From assembly GCA_017395555.1 (NCBI GenBank), contig JAFPUE010000110.1, positions 1 to 38,227 on the forward strand: a DNA stretch of 38,227 bases, given 5' to 3'. Shown here in pieces: positions 14,522 through 23,630 of the stretch. The translations under genes were made by a program, and so were the position numbers. Within the stretch, counting starts at the first letter, position 1; every line of letters begins with the position of its first letter. Under the pieces are notes generated by a model. It was not told the origin of the DNA and did no database searches. It worked only from the letters and a program-made list of their open reading frames with translations. The DNA is from Ruminiclostridium sp. Its GTDB lineage: Bacteria > Bacillota > Clostridia > Oscillospirales > Ruminococcaceae.

Positions 14522-16474
14522 TTATCTTCCGAGCTTGAATCTTGCAACCTGATCCTTGAGGAGCTTGGACTGTCCGGAGAGCTCTTCGCAGGAGGCAGCC
14601 GTCTGTTCCGCGGTAGCGGAGTTCATCTGGATAACCTGCGAGATCTGCTCTACGCCGGAAGTGATCTGACGTATGGACTCGGTCTCTTCCGCACTTGCCG
14701 ACGCGATCTCTGTGATAAGGTCTGCGGTCTGCGCGGACATCTGCTTTACTTCCACCATGGATTCCTTTGTGGCAAGAGCGATCTTGCTGCCCTTGTTTAC
14801 TGCCTCGATAGAAGCGGTGATAAGTGCGGTAGTCGAGTTTGCTGCTTCCGCGGATTTGCTTGCGAGGTTACGAACTTCGTCAGCAACGACTGCGAAGCCC
14901 TTACCGGCCTCACCTGCACGCGCTGCCTCAACAGCAGCGTTGAGCGCGAGAATATTGGTCTGGAACGCGATATCTTCGATAGCCTTGATGATCTTTTCGA
15001 TCTCCTTGGATGTGCCGCTGATCTCGTCCATTGCCTGAACCATGTTCTTGATTTCGGTATCCTGCTCGTTTACTCTGTCCTGAGTCTGCTTGGAGAGATC
15101 GCCTGCCTTTGCGGCATTCTCCGCAGTATTCGCGATCTGAGTGGAAACCTCGGCGATAGTAGCGGAGATCTGCTCGATAGCGGAAGCCTGCTTTGTTGTA
15201 CCGTCTGCGAGAGCCTGCGAGCCTTCTGCCATCTGGTTCGAGCCGGAGAGTACCTCGGAGCTGCTCGTATCTACGCCGGACATGATGTCATTGAGTGAGG
15301 AGAGTATGTTATTGATAGAATTCTCTATCTGTATAAAGTCGCCGGGATATCTTACACCGGTCTGAACCGTGAGGTCACCCTGTGAGATAGACGTGAGCAC
15401 GTTGTTCAGGTCATTGATGATAGCGCTCATGTTGGTTATCAGCGCCTCTGCAGCCTCGGACATCGTTTCGATCTCGTCGTTGGTCTTGTAGATCTTTGCG
15501 GGAGTCATAACGTCGCCGTCAGCCATTTCCTGCATACGCTTTGCAGTCTCGGCGATAGGACCTGCGATGTTCTTGATACGAATACTCGTGATGATTATAG
15601 AGAGGATAGTTGCGAGTATAGCCACAACAACTATCATAAGAGCTGCGGTAAAGATGTTTGTCACAACGGGGCCCTTCGGTGTAGCCGTAACTACATACCA
15701 GCCTTCAATGCTGTCTATCTGCGAATAACCAGCGATATAGTCTGTGTTTGCAAGGTTGAATTCGAGAACGCCCGACTTGTTCTTGAGCATTATGTTAGCC
15801 GCGTCGGTAATGGACTTGCCGAGAGTATGTTCGCCGAGTACCTCTGTGAGCTGCGGAACGAGGGATGTGCTTGTTCCTACGATCATACCGGTCTTATCCA
15901 TGATGAACGCGATACCGTTCTCCCCGAAATGAACTTCCTTGATTAACTTCGAGAAGGAATCTGCGTCAAGTCCGCCGTAAACGACGTAGTTCTGACCGTT
16001 TGCGGAGAAATACTTACCCATCATGATCGTTATGGAGTTATCGGTCTTACGGATAACGGGGCTCGATACATAAGCGCCTTTTGTTGCCAAAGCCTGCTTG
16101 AAATATTCGCGTTCGGAGATATCGGTGTCGTTATAGGTCTTACCTGTGGAATACGCGATTGCGAAATCCTTGAAGGTACTTGTGGTAGCGGCATCTTTAA
16201 GCATAGCCTTTCTGTCATCGAGCGGTATGTTCTCGTCAACTATGCTTTCGTTCTTGTCAACAACGTCGAACTGCTGCGATAGAGAATCGATAGTGTGCTC
16301 GATCGAAGAAGCGTAAGCTTCCGAGAGGGCTAGACCTTCATCCTCATACTGGCTCATGTAGCGTGAATAGCTTGTAACTATGTAAATAACTACAAGAATG
16401 AGACACGCTGACAGTACGGGTACTGTCGAGATAAGTATAAGTCTTGATTTAAGTGTTCTTCTTTTTTTATTCAT
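14522..16474 (-). CDS. Methyl-accepting chemotaxis protein, dCache type
   Basis: A 650-residue transmembrane chemoreceptor. Order: helix TM1 (about 12-34), extracellular dCache sensor (about 40-270, with [17 protein letters not shown] and the membrane-proximal [17 protein letters not shown]), TM2 (about 275-297), HAMP (about 298-350), then the coiled-coil signalling domain to residue 650. The hairpin tip that contacts CheA/CheW is unmistakable ([32 protein letters not shown]). No chemotaxis or flagellar genes are nearby, so it is an orphan receptor for a system elsewhere. Ribosome site AAAGGAGG. The ligand is unknown; dCache domains often bind amino acids or small organic acids. Confidence 0.96.
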   Translation of the reverse strand: MNKKRRTLKSRLILISTVPVLSACLILVVIYIVTSYSRYMSQYEDEGLALSEAYASSIEHTIDSLSQQFDVVDKNESIVDENIPLDDRKAMLKDAATTSTFKDFAIAYSTGKTYNDTDISEREYFKQALATKGAYVSSPVIRKTDNSITIMMGKYFSANGQNYVVYGGLDADSFSKLIKEVHFGENGIAFIMDKTGMIVGTSTSLVPQLTEVLGEHTLGKSITDAANIMLKNKSGVLEFNLANTDYIAGYSQIDSIEGWYVVTATPKGPVVTNIFTAALMIVVVAILATILSIIITSIRIKNIAGPIAETAKRMQEMADGDVMTPAKIYKTNDEIETMSEAAEALITNMSAIINDLNNVLTSISQGDLTVQTGVRYPGDFIQIENSINNILSSLNDIMSGVDTSSSEVLSGSNQMAEGSQALADGTTKQASAIEQISATIAEVSTQIANTAENAAKAGDLSKQTQDRVNEQDTEIKNMVQAMDEISGTSKEIEKIIKAIEDIAFQTNILALNAAVEAARAGEAGKGFAVVADEVRNLASKSAEAANSTTALITASIEAVNKGSKIALATKESMVEVKQMSAQTADLITEIASASAEETESIRQITSGVEQISQVIQMNSATAEQTAASCEELSGQSKLLKDQVARFKLGR

Positions 16475-16503
16475 TTCAATTTCCTCCTTTTCAGGTACCT
16501 TAA

Positions 16504-16532
16504 ATTATATCATAATTGTTTTTTATTTTCAA
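16504..16532 (-). promoter_or_regulatory. Promoter of the chemoreceptor gene
   Basis: Minus-strand TTGAAA (16527-16532), 17 bases, TATAAT (16504-16509), 30 bases before the start. This is a housekeeping-type promoter; no flagellar sigma-28 motif was seen. The remaining intergenic sequence up to 16757 holds only a GCCGTT/AACGGC hairpin at 16608-16628. Confidence 0.75.
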
Positions 16533-16757
16533 TAGATATATTACCAATATGCCCTTTTGCACAAAACATTTTGGAGATTGTTACAATTTTCAAATCTTAT
16601 GAACAACGCCGTTCTGCCATCAAACGGCTGATTTTTACGAATAAAATTGCTCCTATGATGACAAAATTGATACACTTTTGATATGGATAAAATGAAAATA
16701 ACCGGCTTATTTCAGCCCGTGAAACGGACATTGATAAGCCGCGGCAAAACAAAAATC

Positions 16758-16786
16758 TTGACTATACAAAGCGGGAATGTTATAAT
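16758..16786 (+). promoter_or_regulatory. Promoter of the STAS-kinase gene
   Basis: TTGACT (16758-16763), 17 bases, TATAAT (16781-16786) preceded by TGT (extended -10). Leader about 38 bases. Confidence 0.85.
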
Positions 16787-16830
16787 TATATAAAAGTATC
16801 ATGATCCGGCAGGCGTATGGAGGTAACGGT

Positions 16831-17997
16831 ATGGAATATCGCATAGACAACAATCTTATCACGGTTTTACCGGAAGGGCGTATAAGCTCCGACAATGCGC
16901 TGCAATTCGAGCGCGAGGTGACAGAGCTCTGCGATACCGGCAGCTATGACGGTATTGTCATAGACGCGGAAAAGCTCGTGTATATATCGAGCGCGGGATT
17001 GCGTGTGATAATGAAGCTGATGAAGCGGTACAAGAACATATCCGTTATCAATACCTCTCCCGAGGTGTATGACGTGTTCAGCGTGACCGGCTATGCCGAG
17101 CTGATAAAAGTTGAAAAAGCGTATAAGAAGATATCCGTCGATGGCTGCGATATTATAGGCATCGGCGCATACGGCACGGTTTACCGTGTTTCCGACGAAA
17201 CGATAGTCAAGGTACTTCGCAGCAACGACGCTCTTCCGATGATAAAGCGCGAGCGCGAGCTTGCGAAGAGGGCGTTCGTTCTCGGTATCCCCACCGCGAT
17301 ATCCTACGACATAGTCAAAGTGGGAGATCTTTACGGCGCGGTGTTCGAGCTGATAAACGCGAAAAGCGCGGCACAGACCGTTGCCGACGAGCCCGGACGA
17401 CTAGGTGAGATCATTGAAAAGTCTGTGGAGATTATGAAGCAGCTCGCTTCGACGGAAGTAAAAAAGGACGAGCTCCCGCAGCAGAGGGACATATTTATCG
17501 GTCATGTGAAAAAAATAGCAGGGGAGCTGCCGGAAGCCGTTTCGGAGAAGCTGATCTCGCTGCTGTCCGCAATGCCCGACACATACACGATGGTACACGG
17601 TGACTGCCACTTCAAGAATTTAATGGTGCAGGGCAGCGAGCTGATAATCATAGATATGGACACACTCTCCGCGGGTGACCCGATATTCGAGCTTGCCGGG
17701 ATATACTCCCCATATCAGGCTTTTCCGGAGATATCCGGGAACGAGGACACCATAAGGTTTATGGGACTTCCGTACGATACCGTCTGCGAGATATGGAACA
17801 CCACGCTTAAGCTGTACCTCGGCGACGAATATGAAGAGCTGCGGGAAAGCACTCTTATGAAAGCAAAGCTGCTTGCGGCGATTCTGGTGGTAACCGCGCT
17901 CGATCTGATGAACCGCGAAAACGATGAACTTCGCGTCCTGAACCTCAGGCACATCTGCGAGATCACCCCCTTACTCGACACGCTTACGCTGAAGTAA
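16831..17997 (+). CDS. STAS domain fused to aminoglycoside-phosphotransferase-like kinase
   Basis: A 388-residue two-domain protein. Residues 1 to about 100 are a STAS (anti-sigma-factor antagonist) domain with LVYISSAGLRVIM; the SSAG serine is the position phosphorylated in SpoIIAA and RsbV. Residues about 110-388 are a kinase-like fold of the APH/choline kinase class: IGIGAYGTVYRV glycine loop, IVKVL lysine, the catalytic VHGDCHFKNLM and the metal-binding IDMDT. The start at 16831 is chosen because GGAGG precedes it by 6 bases; an ATG at 16801 gives ten extra residues. A plausible reading is a self-contained partner switch where a PP2C phosphatase, encoded next, dephosphorylates the STAS serine. 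Whether the attached kinase domain phosphorylates it is inference. Confidence 0.88.
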   Translation: MEYRIDNNLITVLPEGRISSDNALQFEREVTELCDTGSYDGIVIDAEKLVYISSAGLRVIMKLMKRYKNISVINTSPEVYDVFSVTGYAELIKVEKAYKKISVDGCDIIGIGAYGTVYRVSDETIVKVLRSNDALPMIKRERELAKRAFVLGIPTAISYDIVKVGDLYGAVFELINAKSAAQTVADEPGRLGEIIEKSVEIMKQLASTEVKKDELPQQRDIFIGHVKKIAGELPEAVSEKLISLLSAMPDTYTMVHGDCHFKNLMVQGSELIIIDMDTLSAGDPIFELAGIYSPYQAFPEISGNEDTIRFMGLPYDTVCEIWNTTLKLYLGDEYEELRESTLMKAKLLAAILVVTALDLMNRENDELRVLNLRHICEITPLLDTLTLK

Positions 17998-18051
17998 TGA
18001 ATAATGAATAATTGTGGTTGCGGCTGCGCCGCATATTTGGATCGTGACGAG
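17995..18051 (+). repeat. 57-bp intergenic repeat, left copy
   Basis: The copy begins exactly on the TAA stop codon of the STAS-kinase gene and matches the right copy (18337-18393, inverted) at 51 of 57 positions. It contains a GC-rich core with GCGGCTGCGCCGC. Confidence 0.9.
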
Positions 18052-18094
18052 ATAAGATAGTTTTTTTCGCTTATGAAGGATTGGATTTTATTAC

Positions 18095-18134
18095 GTGCCT
18101 TTCACTGCTGTCGGTGCGTGAGAGGCACTTTTTG
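18095..18134 (+). terminator. Terminator of the STAS-kinase gene
   Basis: An 11-bp stem GTGCCTTTCAC (18095-18105) / GTGAGAGGCAC (18118-18128) with one G-T pair, then TTTTT. Confidence 0.85.
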
Positions 18135-18231
18135 TATTTGCCGGAAGTATATGATTTGTGCAAAAGCAACAATAAAGCGCTGCGCCAATTGTGCCGGATT
18201 AACGATTTTCTGAATAAATGCTATATGTAAT

Positions 18232-18260
18232 TTGCTTTTTTTACTATTAAATGGTATAAT
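18232..18260 (+). promoter_or_regulatory. Promoter of the PP2C phosphatase gene
   Basis: TTGCTT (18232-18237), 17 bases, TATAAT (18255-18260). The transcript would start near 18267, giving a leader of about 155 bases that contains the whole right copy of the 57-bp repeat. Confidence 0.75.
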
Positions 18261-18336
18261 ATAAATTGGTATATAGTGCGATACGCCAATGTGTGAAACA
18301 GATCATATTCATCAAAGGACAGGAAAAGCTTCGGGT

Positions 18337-18393
18337 CCCGTCACGATTCAGATATGCGGCGAAGCCGCAACCGCAATTATTCACTATTCATTA
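18337..18393 (-). repeat. 57-bp intergenic repeat, right copy
   Basis: An inverted copy of 17995-18051 with six mismatches. Its core GCGGC-GAA-GCCGC (from 18356) is a tight hairpin lying about 50 bases before the ribosome site of the phosphatase gene. Confidence 0.9.
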
Positions 18394-18424
18394 TAATTTA
18401 TTCATTTCTCTCAGGGGTGTCTGC

Positions 18425-20581
18425 ATGAAAAAAATATTCGGGATAACGCTCGGCGGAATCCATCAGAAGATACTTACGTTCTGTATGGTGATAATGCTTA
18501 TTATTATACTGATACTGGGTCTCGCTGCGTACTTCCAGAGCGCTATACTTACAAATGTAGTCGAGCGCACGAGAATAGAGCAGCAGGAGGCTATAACGAA
18601 TGTGTCGGAGGAGACGATGTACAGCGTCACGGAAGCCGCTCTGACAAAGACGAACGCGCTTCAGGCATACATAGCCGACGATATGTTTGCGGACCTCAAG
18701 GACGATGTTATGACGCTGCAGAAGCTCGCAGTCGGGCTCTTTGAGCACATGGACAGCTTCGAGCCGAACCCGTTCTATCTGCCCGATCCCGCAAATGAGG
18801 GTAAGCTCACCGCACAGGTGCTTTATGAGGAGGGCGTAGATTATAAAAATTCCCGCAGTCTCGGCGTAGCCGCTCACATGACCGATACTATGGCAGCCCT
18901 GATAGAGATCACCGGGAATATGAATACTTTCTATTTCGGTTTTTCCGACGGCACGCTTATATGCGTTGACAAGCACTCCGCAAACAAGTTCGATGAGAAC
19001 GGCAAGCAGATCTCGTTCCTCGTACGTGACAGACCGTGGTACAAAAACGCTGTCGAAGCCGGCGATCTATATTTCACGGGCGTTCTTTCGGACTCCTATA
19101 CCGGTGAGCTGTGCATAACCTGCTCCGCGCCTGTTTATGCGAAAGGAAAGCTGATCGGAGTTATCGGCGCCGATCTGTTCCTCGGAGCGGTCAGCGATTA
19201 TGTCAACGCGTCGATAATGAGCGGCGGATTTATCTGCATACTGAACGAAAAAGGGCAGGTCATCTTCGCGCCCGACAACAACGGGATCTTCACCGTCGAT
19301 ACTTTCGATAAGGCGGAAGATGTGAGACTTTCCGAAAATACCGAGCTCGCGGAATTTGTAAACAAGGCAATGTCTGGCTCCACGGGAATGTGTACTGTCT
19401 GTGCGAACGACAAGCTGTATTATATGACCGGCTCTCCGATACCGACAGTCGGTTGGTCTGCGATTTCCGTAGTCGCAAAGGACCTGACCACGCAGTCAAC
19501 GGAGTATCTGCTTTCCGAGTATGAGCGTATCAATGCGGAGGCATCGGACAGCTTCAAAAAGGACTCCGTATCGACTATCGGCGCAATGATAATTTTACTC
19601 ATGTGCATTATCATCGTTATCCTCGGTGGGGTGGTGCATTTCGCGGGACGGATAGTAAAGCCGATAGAGGAAATGACTAACAATATCATCGAGAGCAGCA
19701 GGACCGGAAAGCTGTTCGAGATGCGTGACATTTACAGGACGAAGGACGAGATAGAGGTGCTTGCCGAGTCCTTCGACGATCTTTCAAAGAAAACAAAGCA
19801 GTACATCATCGACATAACCGAGATCACGAAGGAAAAGGAGCGCATTGGTACCGAGCTGGAGCTTGCCCGCAAGATACAGGCGGGAATGCTGCCGTACATC
19901 TATCCCGCGTTCCCGGACAGAAAGGAATTTGATATCTACGCGACAATGACCCCGGCAAAGGAAGTCGGCGGAGATTTCTACGATTTCTTCCTGCTCGACA
20001 ATGATCACCTCGGAATGGTAATGGCGGACGTTTCCGGCAAGGGCGTCCCGGCGGCGCTTTTCATGATGATGTCGAAGATACTCATAAACAACTATGCGGT
20101 GCAGGGCCTCTCGCCCGGAAAGTCGCTTGAAATGACAAACGATACTATCTGCCGTCATAACGAGGACGAGATGTTTGTTACCGTGTGGTTCGGAATACTC
20201 GAAATATCCACCGGAAAGATCACAGCCGCGAACGCCGGACACGAATGTCCGATAATACGCAGAGCGAACGGCGATTTCGAGGTCCTCAACGACAAGCACG
20301 GCTTTGTTATCGGAGCAATGAGCGGGCTCAAATACAAGGAGTATGAGATTCAGCTCGAAGTCGGCGGCACACTGTTCCTGTACACGGACGGCGTTCCCGA
20401 GGCAACAAGAGCGGACGAGGAACTGTTCGGGCAGGAGCGCATGATCGAAGCGCTCAACAAGAACAAGGAATGCGGGCCGAGGGAGCTGCTCCCGAAGATA
20501 AAAGAGGAGATCGACGCTTTTGTCGGTGATGCCGATCCGTTCGACGATCTCACCATGCTTGCGGTCAAGCTGCTGCAGTGA
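18425..20581 (+). CDS. Cache-HAMP-PP2C (SpoIIE-type) serine phosphatase
   Basis: A 718-residue membrane phosphatase. TM1 (about 15-38) is followed by an extracellular Cache sensor (about 45-350), TM2 (about 375-400), HAMP (about 400-455), a short coiled coil and a PP2C/SpoIIE domain (about 480-718). Metal-binding PP2C motifs are complete: EVGGDFYDFF, VMADVSGKGVPAALFM, NAGHECPI, FLYTDGVPEA and FDDLTMLAV. Such enzymes dephosphorylate STAS-domain serines, and the gene before it encodes a STAS domain. The start at 18425 follows AGGGGTG by 5 bases; an in-frame start at 18266 would translate the intergenic repeat and is rejected. The GGDEF gene follows after 61 bases with no terminator. Confidence 0.93.
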   Translation: MKKIFGITLGGIHQKILTFCMVIMLIIILILGLAAYFQSAILTNVVERTRIEQQEAITNVSEETMYSVTEAALTKTNALQAYIADDMFADLKDDVMTLQKLAVGLFEHMDSFEPNPFYLPDPANEGKLTAQVLYEEGVDYKNSRSLGVAAHMTDTMAALIEITGNMNTFYFGFSDGTLICVDKHSANKFDENGKQISFLVRDRPWYKNAVEAGDLYFTGVLSDSYTGELCITCSAPVYAKGKLIGVIGADLFLGAVSDYVNASIMSGGFICILNEKGQVIFAPDNNGIFTVDTFDKAEDVRLSENTELAEFVNKAMSGSTGMCTVCANDKLYYMTGSPIPTVGWSAISVVAKDLTTQSTEYLLSEYERINAEASDSFKKDSVSTIGAMIILLMCIIIVILGGVVHFAGRIVKPIEEMTNNIIESSRTGKLFEMRDIYRTKDEIEVLAESFDDLSKKTKQYIIDITEITKEKERIGTELELARKIQAGMLPYIYPAFPDRKEFDIYATMTPAKEVGGDFYDFFLLDNDHLGMVMADVSGKGVPAALFMMMSKILINNYAVQGLSPGKSLEMTNDTICRHNEDEMFVTVWFGILEISTGKITAANAGHECPIIRRANGDFEVLNDKHGFVIGAMSGLKYKEYEIQLEVGGTLFLYTDGVPEATRADEELFGQERMIEALNKNKECGPRELLPKIKEEIDAFVGDADPFDDLTMLAVKLLQ

Positions 20582-20642
20582 TCATAATTAGTTCTTTTAG
20601 GATCAGGCGATAATCAAAATTTAATCAGGAAAGGTATCTTGC

Positions 20643-21830
20643 ATGGACATCAACAATGTATTGCAGAAATTTCTCGATTTGGAGAAAAAGAACATTATAA
20701 TAACGGGAGAGGACGGAAAGCTGCTCTATGAGAGCGAGACCATGGATTTCCCGACTGACGTTGTCCTCGAAAAGATAGCGAAGGTGCCGGAGGATTTTGA
20801 AGAGCAGGAGTTCTACGACAAGGAACACGGCATATACCTGAGCGTCAGGAAAAGGGTCATAGAGGAAGGCGGCGAGCGCTTCAACTGCTTCCGCATAACG
20901 GACGTGAGCGAATACACCATGCTGATACACGAGGTCTCGTCCTACTCGAAGCGCGTCTCCAATATGTTCAAATTCCAGACGAGCATAATGAAGAAGCTGT
21001 CTATGTCCTATGACAACTTTCTGCCCGGACTTGCGGATTACTGCGGAGCGGAGGAGGTAATGATGCTCATAAAGCGTGACGGAAAGGTCACGAAGAGCGT
21101 GTACCACAAAGAGATCGTGCGGTATAACGATCTGCCCGCGGAGGAGTACGAGAACTTTTTCTCCGTTAAGCGGAGAGGGGAGATCGACGGCTTTTACTGC
21201 ATACTCAACACCACTGTGCAGGAATGTGAATGTGCGGTGCTTGTAAGGAATTTCAGGCAAAACGGAGAGATAAACCCGCTTGATGTCACGGTTCATAACG
21301 TTATTATCCTGTTCATAGAGAACAGCATACTGCGCGATAAGGTAGTTTACGAGAGCGAGCATGACAAGCTGACCGGGCTTTACAACAAGAGCAAGTATAT
21401 AGCTCTGAAAAACATCACGTTCGGCAAGCCGGAGACTATCGCTATCTACAATTTCGATGTCAACAATCTGAAGCACATCAACGACAACTACGGTCACGAG
21501 TACGGCGACGCGCTTATCGTCAAGGCTGCAAAGAGCATCGCGGCGGTGGCTTCTGACAAGGTCTTCGGTTTCAGAATGGGCGGCGACGAATATGTCATGG
21601 TTGCGGTGAATGTGACACAGGAGGAAGCGGAGGATATCCGCACCCGTTGGAGAGCCGCGCTCGACAGGCTCAACGACGAGGAACGCGATCTGTTCTGCTC
21701 TATGGCGTGCGGTCTGTCATTCGGCACCGGGAATTACGACTACGATGAGCTCTATAAAAAAGCCGACGGTCTGATGTACGAAAACAAGAAGCTCCTGAAA
21801 TCCCAAAACATAACAAGCCACATTAATTAG
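20643..21830 (+). CDS. GGDEF diguanylate cyclase
   Basis: A 395-residue cytoplasmic protein without membrane segments. Residues 1 to about 235 are an unrecognised sensor region, perhaps PAS- and GAF-like. The GGDEF domain (about 238-390) looks active: HDKLTGLYNKSKY, FDVNNLKHINDNYGH (metal and guanine contacts), FGFRMGGDEYVM and the end motif KKADGLMYENKK. The RxxD product-inhibition site before GGDEY is absent, so feedback inhibition is not expected. It probably lies in one transcript with the Cache-PP2C phosphatase, linking serine-phosphorylation signalling to cyclic di-GMP. Confidence 0.92.
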   Translation: MDINNVLQKFLDLEKKNIIITGEDGKLLYESETMDFPTDVVLEKIAKVPEDFEEQEFYDKEHGIYLSVRKRVIEEGGERFNCFRITDVSEYTMLIHEVSSYSKRVSNMFKFQTSIMKKLSMSYDNFLPGLADYCGAEEVMMLIKRDGKVTKSVYHKEIVRYNDLPAEEYENFFSVKRRGEIDGFYCILNTTVQECECAVLVRNFRQNGEINPLDVTVHNVIILFIENSILRDKVVYESEHDKLTGLYNKSKYIALKNITFGKPETIAIYNFDVNNLKHINDNYGHEYGDALIVKAAKSIAAVASDKVFGFRMGGDEYVMVAVNVTQEEAEDIRTRWRAALDRLNDEERDLFCSMACGLSFGTGNYDYDELYKKADGLMYENKKLLKSQNITSHIN

Positions 21831-21920
21831 TTTACGGTTTACAGTTATGGGATAAACTCAAAGCATTTCTATCCTATCATGGGGTAGGGACACGGTTTTA
21901 TAAATCTGCACAAAATAAAA

Positions 21921-21961
21921 CGCATCTCCCCGCGGCAAAAGCTGCGGGGAGATGTGTTTTT
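21921..21961. terminator. Bidirectional terminator
   Basis: A 13-bp stem CGCATCTCCCCGC (21921-21933) / GCGGGGAGATGTG (21944-21956, one G-T pair), with TTTTT on plus and a T-rich run on minus. It sits between the convergent GGDEF and solute-binding genes. Confidence 0.85.
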
Positions 21962-22005
21962 GGGGAGGAGGAGCAAACTCCTATCGATTGTTAGAAGTGA
22001 TCTTG

Positions 22006-23427
22006 TTAATTGGTGAGCGATTCGAGCTTTTCGTTAGCTGTATCGAGGAGTGTCTGAAGCTCGTACTTTATCTCTTCAACTGTCTCGGACCACGGGATAC
22101 CTGCGTTATAGGTCTCCTTGGAGGGATTAAGAACACAGTCATAAACATCGTCGTTTACTGCCTTGAAGTATTCGAATACGGGGTGTGCTTCGGTAAGCTC
22201 TCTGGTCTTGAGAAGCATATCATACATTTCCTGTGTCCAGCCGTAGTCCTCGAATACCTGATTCTGCTCGATCTCCTTGACCTTTTCGTTGTCGCGGCAG
22301 GTCATTACGCAGTTGAGGTAAGCGGCAGTGCCCTTCGGGTTCTTTGCGCCCATGGGTATCGAGAAGCCCTTGATAACGCTGGGCAGGTAGTACTCGTCAG
22401 CTGTCGGGCACTTGGGCATCGGAACGAACATAACATCTTCCGCTTCGCCGAATACAGCCTTGTTCTCGGGTTCAAAGAGAACGTAAGCGCCCTGCGGGAA
22501 GAACAGTGTCTTGCCGTTAGCGATGTTCTCGGGGTGTACAGACCAGCCGTACTCGCTCTTCGGAACGGGGTAGTCGTTTCTCTTGAGCTTGAGCATGAAT
22601 TCCTGAACGCCTACGATAGCGGGATTTTCAAGATTGCTTACGAGCTTGCCGTCCTTGAAATCAACGTAAGGAACGCCGGAAGTAACAGCGAACGCGTTCT
22701 CAAATTCCCAGCCGTCGATACCGAACTTCTCATCCGGTCTGCTGTAGAACTTAGCGATCATATCATAGAACGTATCCCAAGTCCAGTTGCCCTCTTCGAG
22801 GAGCTGAACGGGATCTGTGAGTCCGTTCTCTTCGATCGTCTTCTTGTTGTAGATTACAACAACGCCTGCATCTGTGGAGGTAGCGCCGATGTAGTGCTTG
22901 CCCTTGATGCTGAACATATCATTGACGTGCTTCATGGGAGCCCAGAGCTCGGAATCGAAGTCAACATAGTCGTCCATAGCCTGGAACTTTCCTTCGATCA
23001 CCTTTCCGGGGAAGATATCGAGGTCTTCCGCGCTGAACATATCCGGCGAGTCGTCACCGAGAACCATTGTCGAGAGCTTGTCATAACGGTCATCCCACGA
23101 GCAGAGTATAGGCTCGATCTTGCCGCCGCATTTTGTCTCGAACATTTCAAGAGCTACGCTCTTGGGCTTGCCGGCAGCCGGGTTGAGGTCAAAGTTCGCG
23201 AGAAGGCGAACAGTCTTGTTCTCAAGCTCCTCAAAGTCTGTTTCGATCTCCTCAATAGCCGCCTTGTCCTCTTCTTTGAGGGTAGCGGGAGGAGTGGTCT
23301 CTGCGGGAGTGGTTGTATTTGCCGCAGTGTTTTCGGGTCTTGCGGACGAGCCGCTGCTGCCGCAGGCACCTACCGAAAGAATACAGGTGAGTGCGAGTGC
23401 TGCCGATAAGATCTTCTTATTCTTCAT
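22006..23427 (-). CDS. Extracellular solute-binding lipoprotein (ABC type)
   Basis: A 473-residue cluster-1-like (sugar/oligosaccharide) binding protein. The signal peptide has a good lipobox, LSVGAC with the lipid Cys at residue 22, then a Ser/Thr/Pro-rich linker and the binding lobe (DDSPDMFSAEDLD, YNKKTIEENGL, NWTWDTFYDM, FFPQGAYVLF). The start at 23427 is chosen because MKNKK and a clean signal peptide follow; GAAAGGA lies about 10 bases upstream. No permease or ATPase genes are adjacent, so it is an orphan using transporters elsewhere or acting as a sensor. An AraC-type regulator is divergent from it. Confidence 0.92.
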   Translation of the reverse strand: MKNKKILSAALALTCILSVGACGSSGSSARPENTAANTTTPAETTPPATLKEEDKAAIEEIETDFEELENKTVRLLANFDLNPAAGKPKSVALEMFETKCGGKIEPILCSWDDRYDKLSTMVLGDDSPDMFSAEDLDIFPGKVIEGKFQAMDDYVDFDSELWAPMKHVNDMFSIKGKHYIGATSTDAGVVVIYNKKTIEENGLTDPVQLLEEGNWTWDTFYDMIAKFYSRPDEKFGIDGWEFENAFAVTSGVPYVDFKDGKLVSNLENPAIVGVQEFMLKLKRNDYPVPKSEYGWSVHPENIANGKTLFFPQGAYVLFEPENKAVFGEAEDVMFVPMPKCPTADEYYLPSVIKGFSIPMGAKNPKGTAAYLNCVMTCRDNEKVKEIEQNQVFEDYGWTQEMYDMLLKTRELTEAHPVFEYFKAVNDDVYDCVLNPSKETYNAGIPWSETVEEIKYELQTLLDTANEKLESLTN

Positions 23428-23464
23428 AGCTATCATTTCCTTTCTGTTTTGAATTTGCTCCTTC

Positions 23465-23496
23465 AAGGCATTATTGCCTTATTTAACTTGATTATA
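23465..23496 (-). promoter_or_regulatory. Extended -10 promoter and leader palindrome of the solute-binding gene
   Basis: Minus-strand TATAAT at 23491-23496 preceded by TGT (extended -10); the -35 is poor, suggesting an activator. Ten bases downstream is the palindrome AAGGCA-TTAT-TGCCTT (23465-23480), a candidate operator. Confidence 0.55.
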
Positions 23497-23561
23497 ACAA
23501 ATAATATATGCAGATAATATCGAAATATTGCAGTTCATTTCAAATATTTGCTGCGTTTTAC

Positions 23562-23590
23562 TTGCAATTTACAAAGCAATGTGGTATAAT
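23562..23590 (+). promoter_or_regulatory. Promoter of the AraC-family gene
   Basis: TTGCAA (23562-23567), 17 bases, TATAAT (23585-23590), about 40 bases before the start codon. Confidence 0.7.
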
Positions 23591-23630
23591 AATAGTGTCC
23601 CATAAATTCGACATGGAAAGGGGAGGTAAT

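Noticed and set aside
14519-15298. A 259-codon open frame opposite the chemoreceptor signalling domain
   Set aside because: Antisense to the most conserved part of the receptor; Cys/Leu/Gly-rich composition.
18266-18424. An upstream in-frame start for the PP2C phosphatase
   Set aside because: It would translate the 57-bp intergenic repeat, starts about where transcription begins, and lacks a ribosome site; the start at 18425 has AGGGGTG and gives a normal first helix.
21828-21845. A short string TTAGTTTACGGTT at the GGDEF stop, also found inverted near 14301-14313
   Set aside because: Only about 13 bases shared; too short to claim a repeat family, though both are intergenic.
21952-23409. 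A 485-codon open frame on the plus strand across the solute-binding gene
   Set aside because: It mirrors the lipoprotein gene almost exactly, has no ribosome site, and its product is Cys/Val/Leu-rich without family motifs; it is an effect of codon bias on the opposite strand.
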